Shown here one piece after another: positions 6,097 through 9,925 of a stretch of 9,925 nt of DNA (positions within the stretch are counted from its first letter, which is position 1; each line of letters starts with the position of its first letter). This DNA comes from Alcaligenaceae bacterium. GTDB taxonomy: Bacteria > Pseudomonadota > Gammaproteobacteria > Burkholderiales > Burkholderiaceae. Where the stretch lies: assembly GCA_947445495.1 (NCBI GenBank), contig CANFEI010000021.1, positions 1 through 9,925 of the forward strand, in the 5' to 3' direction. The position numbers and the translations under genes are program-made. Below the pieces are notes generated by a model that made no database searches, was not told where the DNA came from, and was given only the letters and a program-made list of their open reading frames with translations.

Positions 6097-6852
6097 ATGC
6101 AAATAGATCTGACGGGCAAACGTGCTCTTGTGGCAGGTGGCAGCAGAGGTATTGGCCTTGCGATTGCGCACTGTCTGGCCTCAGCTGGTGCTGACGTATC
6201 AATCTGTGCGCGCACCCAGGGCCCTCTAGACCAAGCTGCCCATGACCTCAAGCAGTACGGCCGCAAAGTCCTCGCGACAACTTGTGACCTCGCGGATGCT
6301 GCCGCCATCAAAAGCTGGGTTGAACAAACAGCGCAACAACTTGGTGGCACCGACATCTTGGTCAATAACGCCTCTGGCTTTGGCCGAACGGATGACGAAG
6401 CAGGCTGGGCCGCGAGTGTGCAGATCGATCTCATGGCGCTGGTGCGCGCGTGTCATGCTGCGATTCCTTTTTTAGAGAAAGAAGGGGGCAGCATCATCCA
6501 CATTTCTTCGATTTCCGGGCTCGGCGCCAGCGTACGCACACCGCCCTACGGTGCAATTAAAGCGGCAGTGATGGAATACACACAGACGCAAGCGCTTACC
6601 TATGCCTCGAAGAAAATTCGCGTCAATTGCATTGCACCGGGGTCCATCTTCTTCGAAGGTGGCACGTGGGACAAGGCAAAGCGCGAAAATACTAAGCTCT
6701 ACGATCGCACACTGGCTCGCATTCCCTCAGGTCGTTTCGGTACACCAGAGGAAATCGGTCGCGTCGCCGCATTCTTATCCAGCGACCTCGCCTCCTGGGT
6801 CACGGGCCAAACCATTGCCGTAGACGGCGGTCAAAGCCTCTCACAAAAATAA
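6097..6852 (+). CDS. short-chain dehydrogenase/reductase (SDR) family oxidoreductase
   Basis: This 251-residue classical SDR is a single-domain Rossmann-fold NAD(P)(H)-dependent oxidoreductase. Motifs in order are the cofactor loop AGGSRGIG (13-20), CDLAD (63-67) after beta3, NNAS (90-93), IHISSISG (134-141) with catalytic Ser138, YGAIK with Tyr151 and Lys155, APGSI (180-184), and the C-terminal VTGQTIAVDGG (235-245). Arg39 after beta2 hints at NADP preference. Position 111, normally Asn in the Asn-Ser-Tyr-Lys tetrad, is Asp here (VQIDLM). The start is set by GAGGAA at 6 nt. The gene follows the terC terminator by 34 bp with no obvious promoter of its own, and a lipoprotein gene follows after 95 bp. 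The substrate is unknown; close relatives carry generic 3-oxoacyl-ACP reductase-like names. Confidence 0.92.
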   Translation: MQIDLTGKRALVAGGSRGIGLAIAHCLASAGADVSICARTQGPLDQAAHDLKQYGRKVLATTCDLADAAAIKSWVEQTAQQLGGTDILVNNASGFGRTDDEAGWAASVQIDLMALVRACHAAIPFLEKEGGSIIHISSISGLGASVRTPPYGAIKAAVMEYTQTQALTYASKKIRVNCIAPGSIFFEGGTWDKAKRENTKLYDRTLARIPSGRFGTPEEIGRVAAFLSSDLASWVTGQTIAVDGGQSLSQK

Positions 6853-6947
6853 GTTCGTCACAGGGATTACACTGGATGTTAACGGTGGCGAGGTGATGGC
6901 GTAACGCTTGCCACAGTCCATCCGCTTGATTCGTCTGAGAGGTCTTT

Positions 6948-7436
6948 ATGCTTCGTCCGCTTCAACTCGTCTTTAGTTTCACAGCGCTCATGACGCTCGC
7001 AGCCTGCAGTACCAACAAGCCTGCGGCACCGCCAAAACCCAAGGCCTCCAGAGTGGTTGAAACGATATTTGCGGGCAGTTCGATCGTCACCGTCAAAAAC
7101 GCGATCATGGGTGCGTGTTCAACCAAACAACTTCATATTCAACCTGCTGGCGACCAGGTTATTTGCGTTCGCTATAAACCCGACGTGCTCAGGGAGCGAC
7201 TCGTTGAATCTGCGGTCAACAGTGATTTCGCTAGGTACCCCAAAGACCTGGTTCGTTTCACGCTCACGTCAAGCGGCAAAGATGTCTTGGTGTTGGGTAG
7301 CGCACTGGTCCAGTTTCAAGCACCCCTCGGTATGATGCCCGACAGTGGCTACCGAGCCGATGAGGTCAGTCTGCTTGACGACAACTCTTTTGCAATGGTT
7401 CAAGAGATCTTAACGCTCTCAGGCGCCAAACAATAG
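6948..7436 (+). CDS. small lipoprotein of unknown function
   Basis: I do not recognise the family. The 162-residue product begins with a basic residue, a hydrophobic core and the lipobox LAAC, so lipidation is expected at Cys20. Ser at +2 argues for outer-membrane sorting. A Pro/Lys/Ala-rich linker (24-34) leads to a compact domain of about 125 residues beginning SRVVETIFAGSSIVTVKNAI. Two further cysteines (57 and 73) are spaced to allow a disulfide in the periplasm. The domain alternates beta-like and helical stretches, with no enzymatic signature. AGAGG lies about 6 nt before the ATG. It sits 95 bp after the SDR gene and 42 bp before the carbonic anhydrase gene, on the same strand, but nothing ties it to either function. 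Confidence 0.85.
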   Translation: MLRPLQLVFSFTALMTLAACSTNKPAAPPKPKASRVVETIFAGSSIVTVKNAIMGACSTKQLHIQPAGDQVICVRYKPDVLRERLVESAVNSDFARYPKDLVRFTLTSSGKDVLVLGSALVQFQAPLGMMPDSGYRADEVSLLDDNSFAMVQEILTLSGAKQ

Positions 7437-7478
7437 TTTCGGCGTGCGCGTCTAAAAACCCTTATCACTACATCACTC

Positions 7479-8144
7479 ATGATTAAATCAAACAACCCTC
7501 ACAAACTGGTCAATCTCTTTGAGCAGAACAAAGAGTGGGTCGCCACCATTAAAAAGAATGATCCAGAATTCTTTAATCGACTTGCCAATCAGCAAGCGCC
7601 AGAGTACTTGTGGATTGGTTGCTCCGATTCCCGCGTTCCGGCCAATCAGATTACGGGTCTTGCTCCGGGCGAAGTCTTCGTGCACCGAAATATCGCGAAC
7701 GTAGTGGTTCATACCGATCTCAATGCGCTGTCAGTCATTCAATTCGCAATCGACCAAATAAAAGTCAAACACATCATTGTCGTGGGTCATTACGGCTGTG
7801 CCGGTGTACGGGCTGCTCTTGAAAACATACGTGTGGGTCTTGCGGACAACTGGATTCGCCACATCAAGGACGTACACGACAAGCATGGCACTTACATGGG
7901 GAAACTTGTACAACGCACAGAACGTATGGACCGTCTGTGCGAGCTCAACGTGATCGAGCAAGTCGTCAACGTCTGTCAAACTACAAGCGTTCAAGACGCA
8001 TGGACACGCGGGCAACCCATTACCGTACATGGTTGGGTATACGGGCTCAATAACGGCCTCGTGCAAGATCTTGGTATCAGCATCGCGTCGGCTGATGAGC
8101 TAGAACAGCGCTATCGCTCTGTGGTGGACAACCGTTTTTCGTAG
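7479..8144 (+). CDS. can: beta-class carbonic anhydrase
   Basis: The protein catalyses CO2/bicarbonate interconversion in the cytoplasm, supplying bicarbonate for carboxylases. Its 221 residues match E. coli Can. Zinc ligands are Cys48, Asp50, His104 and Cys107, with Arg52 forming the Asp-Arg dyad, in the blocks WIGCSDSRVPANQ (45-57) and VGHYGCAGV (102-110). Trp45, Arg70 and Tyr188 fall at the positions of Haemophilus influenzae Trp39, Arg64 and Tyr181, which form the non-catalytic bicarbonate pocket of allosteric type II enzymes. The start gives the conserved N-terminal helix, but no Shine-Dalgarno precedes it (upstream ATCACTACATCACTC). It lies 42 bp after the lipoprotein gene and ends 15 bp before the convergent MFS gene. 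Confidence 0.96.
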   Translation: MIKSNNPHKLVNLFEQNKEWVATIKKNDPEFFNRLANQQAPEYLWIGCSDSRVPANQITGLAPGEVFVHRNIANVVVHTDLNALSVIQFAIDQIKVKHIIVVGHYGCAGVRAALENIRVGLADNWIRHIKDVHDKHGTYMGKLVQRTERMDRLCELNVIEQVVNVCQTTSVQDAWTRGQPITVHGWVYGLNNGLVQDLGISIASADELEQRYRSVVDNRFS

Positions 8145-8159
8145 TTAAGTCCAGGGCGC

Positions 8160-9410
8160 TTAAGGGGTCGTTGCGGCGGTGCGACTCATGCGACGAACCC
8201 GGAGAAATAGCCAGGTTGCAATGGATAGATTGAGTAGGTTCCACAAAATTCCATTCATCACCGCAGCCTGATAAGAACCGGTCAGATCAAAGATTTTGCC
8301 TGACATCCAGGCACCCAACGCCATCCCCAACATCGTCGCCATGATGACAGCGCCCACCCGACGGCCCGTTTCTGCCGGAGGGAAATGTTCACGAATAATG
8401 ATGGCATAGGACGGAACAATTCCGCCTTGAAACAAACCAAACATCGCAGAAATCAAATAAAGGGATACGAGCCCATCGAATGGCAGGAACATCAACAAGG
8501 CTATACCTTGTAAGGCCGAGCCTAACAGAAGCGTTTTGATACCTCCGATGCGATCGCAAATCACGCCAGAAACCAAACGGCTGACTACCCCGCACGCTAG
8601 CATCAATGAAAGCATCTCTGCCCCACGAGCGGGGCCAAATCCCAAGTCGACACAATAGGCGACGATATGCACCTGTGGCATAGACATCGCCACACAACAA
8701 GCGAGCCCCGCCACAAGTAGAAGTGTCTGCGCCTTGTTTGTTGTTAACCCAAAGGGGGTTTGCGAAACAGTTGACGGGCGGCCATTTGTGGGGACGCTGA
8801 CTTGATTGAGCGGAGGACGGCGGCGCAGGAATAATGCAAATAACGCCATCCCGATGCCGCAAACAATCCCCATCACAATATAAGTTTGGCGCCAACCCGC
8901 CGTTGTGACTCCCCATTGCGCGATATGTGGCCAGATCGCACCAGCCAGATAGTTACCACTTGCGCATACGGCAACCGCGATGCCGCGTCGTCTATTCCAC
9001 CAAAGCGATGTATCAGCCACCAGTGGTGCGAAGGTTGCCGAGGTACCCAGCAAGCCTAAAAATAATCCATGAGCAATTGCGAATCCCCAAATACTTTCGC
9101 TCATGCCTGCCCACACGAATCCAATCAAAATACCTGCCGACCCAATCAGCAACGATACCGTCACTCCCCAGCGATCGACGATTCGTCCCATATACACACC
9201 CCCGACCCCGAACCCGATCATCATGAGTGTGTATGGCAAAGAAGCCTCTGACCGACTCACTCCAAACTCTGCCTGTACTTCAGGCAAGACAACCGCCACC
9301 GCAAACATGCAACTGCTGCCCATCAGCATTGCGCACAACGCAATCACTAGCCGCCTAAAGGCGTACCGGGAGTCAATCAGTTCCGCAGGTGCGGGGATCT
9401 TGTTATTCAT
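8160..9410 (-). CDS. major facilitator superfamily (MFS) transporter, monocarboxylate/OFA-like
   Basis: The 416-residue, 12-helix transporter has two 6-helix halves joined by a cytoplasmic loop (about 195-228, rich in Arg, Pro, Ser and Thr). The MFS signature between helices 2 and 3 is GRIVDRWG (75-82), with an echo SGVICDRIGG in the second half. LWWNRRRGIAVAVCASG (136-152) is typical of the monocarboxylate (MCT) and oxalate/formate antiporter (OFA) branch (pattern W-x-x-R-R-G-x-A). The ATG at 9410 gives a 19-residue cytoplasmic tail before helix 1; the ribosome site is weak (GGA about 9 nt upstream). It converges on the carbonic anhydrase gene and diverges from an EamA transporter gene 60 bp away. 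The substrate is likely a small organic anion but is not determinable. Confidence 0.92.
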   Translation of the reverse strand: MNNKIPAPAELIDSRYAFRRLVIALCAMLMGSSCMFAVAVVLPEVQAEFGVSRSEASLPYTLMMIGFGVGGVYMGRIVDRWGVTVSLLIGSAGILIGFVWAGMSESIWGFAIAHGLFLGLLGTSATFAPLVADTSLWWNRRRGIAVAVCASGNYLAGAIWPHIAQWGVTTAGWRQTYIVMGIVCGIGMALFALFLRRRPPLNQVSVPTNGRPSTVSQTPFGLTTNKAQTLLLVAGLACCVAMSMPQVHIVAYCVDLGFGPARGAEMLSLMLACGVVSRLVSGVICDRIGGIKTLLLGSALQGIALLMFLPFDGLVSLYLISAMFGLFQGGIVPSYAIIIREHFPPAETGRRVGAVIMATMLGMALGAWMSGKIFDLTGSYQAAVMNGILWNLLNLSIATWLFLRVRRMSRTAATTP

Positions 9411-9470
9411 AAGCCATCCAGAGTGGCGTCAGCGTAACACGCAGAGGCAAACCGTTCTACACTGTCGGGC

Positions 9471-9925
9471 ATGACAATTACTCAGTGGTTTGCTCCGATC
9501 TTTATCGTGATCTGGAGCACGGGCTTCATCATTGCGCGCTATGGCATGCCCTATTCAGAACCGATGACGTTTCTGGCCATTCGGTTTGCCGGTGTCTTGT
9601 TGTGCATGATCCCTATCGTGTTATGGCTCAAAGCGCCATGGCCGCGTGGCAGGCAAATCGTTCATATCGCTGTAGCGGGGGCCTTGTTTCAGTTTGGCTA
9701 TCTTGGTGGCGTCTGGGCTGCGGTCAAACAAGGAATGCCAGCGGGGTTGGTCGCGTTGATCATCGGTTTGCAACCAATCCTGACTGCTGTCTTTGCCTCT
9801 TTCGTGGCTGAGCGGGTGACGCCACGGCAATGGTTCGGCTTATTGCTTGGGCTCACCGGTGTGTCCCTTGTGCTGTATGCCAAGCTGCATCTTGACGGCT
9901 TATCGCTGATCAGTACCTTGCTCGC
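9471..9925 (+). CDS. DMT superfamily EamA-type transporter (5' part only)
   Basis: The first 151 codons are present; the gene continues beyond the right edge. The product starts MTITQWFAPIFIVIWSTGFI, then ARYGMPYSEPMTFLAIRFAG, the characteristic first two helices of EamA/RhaT-type drug/metabolite transporters (WsxxF and P-x-x-F-x-x-x-R). Helices 3-5 follow, including GMPAGLVALIIGLQPILTA and GLLLGLTGVSLVLY, the usual repeat end. Family members have ten helices and about 290-300 residues. The ATG at 9471 lacks a Shine-Dalgarno, and a possible -10 (TACACT, 9458-9463) would place the transcript start at or next to the ATG. It is divergent from the MFS gene. The substrate is unknown; amino acids or other metabolites are typical for export. 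Confidence 0.92.
   Translation, partial: MTITQWFAPIFIVIWSTGFIIARYGMPYSEPMTFLAIRFAGVLLCMIPIVLWLKAPWPRGRQIVHIAVAGALFQFGYLGGVWAAVKQGMPAGLVALIIGLQPILTAVFASFVAERVTPRQWFGLLLGLTGVSLVLYAKLHLDGLSLISTLL

Noticed and set aside
5927..6202. Minus-strand open frame of 91 codons across the end of terC, the terminator and the SDR start
   Set aside because: It crosses an intrinsic terminator and two well-supported plus-strand genes and shows no family signature; a shadow frame.
8145..8163. TTAAG/CTTAA hairpin between the convergent can and MFS genes as a bidirectional terminator
   Set aside because: The stem is 5 AT-rich pairs with no T-run on either side; too weak to call.
8389..8916. Minus-strand open frame of 175 codons inside the MFS gene
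   Set aside because: An out-of-frame reading of the MFS coding sequence on the same strand, with no recognisable domain.
9485..9811. Plus-strand open frame of 108 codons at the right edge
   Set aside because: It overlaps the EamA gene in another frame; the frame from 9471 gives a clear transporter, this one does not.

Overview
The window reads as ordinary chromosomal DNA of a betaproteobacterium, most likely Burkholderiales and perhaps Alcaligenaceae-like. This is an inference from content: two Bug/TctC-type periplasmic solute receptors lie within 5 kb, genes are densely packed, base composition is moderate, and a carboxylate transport and oxidation theme runs through it. No rRNA, tRNA, CRISPR array, insertion sequence or phage gene was recognised.

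Left part (1-2883, all minus strand): an SSS-family sodium:solute symporter is followed by an Ldh-family (malate/L-lactate dehydrogenase type 2) NAD(P)-dependent oxidoreductase and then the start of a TctC/Bug receptor that runs off the left edge. The order suggests uptake and oxidation of a 2-hydroxy acid or related carboxylate; the substrate cannot be read from the sequence. A promoter-like pair and a 26-bp imperfect palindrome sit just upstream of the dehydrogenase. A short divergent promoter region (2889-2972) separates the symporter from a plus-strand cytochrome b561-type diheme membrane protein.

Middle (3563-5311): a complete TctC/Bug receptor on the minus strand overlaps by ATGA the tail of a decayed medium-chain dehydrogenase/quinone reductase, of which only the last ~90-100 residues remain. 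Next comes a 360-bp gene-free stretch. It holds a promoter and a clear yybP-ykoY (manganese) riboswitch leader reading rightward into a TerC-family membrane protein, a likely Mn2+ exporter or metalation factor. A strong intrinsic terminator follows terC.

Right part (6097-9925): an SDR oxidoreductase, a small lipoprotein of unknown function and a beta-class carbonic anhydrase all read rightward. They meet a convergent MFS transporter on the minus strand. Divergent from it is the start of a DMT/EamA transporter that runs off the right edge.

I see no wholly new system. The points most worth a second look are the Mn riboswitch and its expression platform, the truncated dehydrogenase coupled to an intact Bug receptor, the palindrome upstream of the Ldh gene, and a possible shared bidirectional -10 element between the symporter and cytochrome genes.
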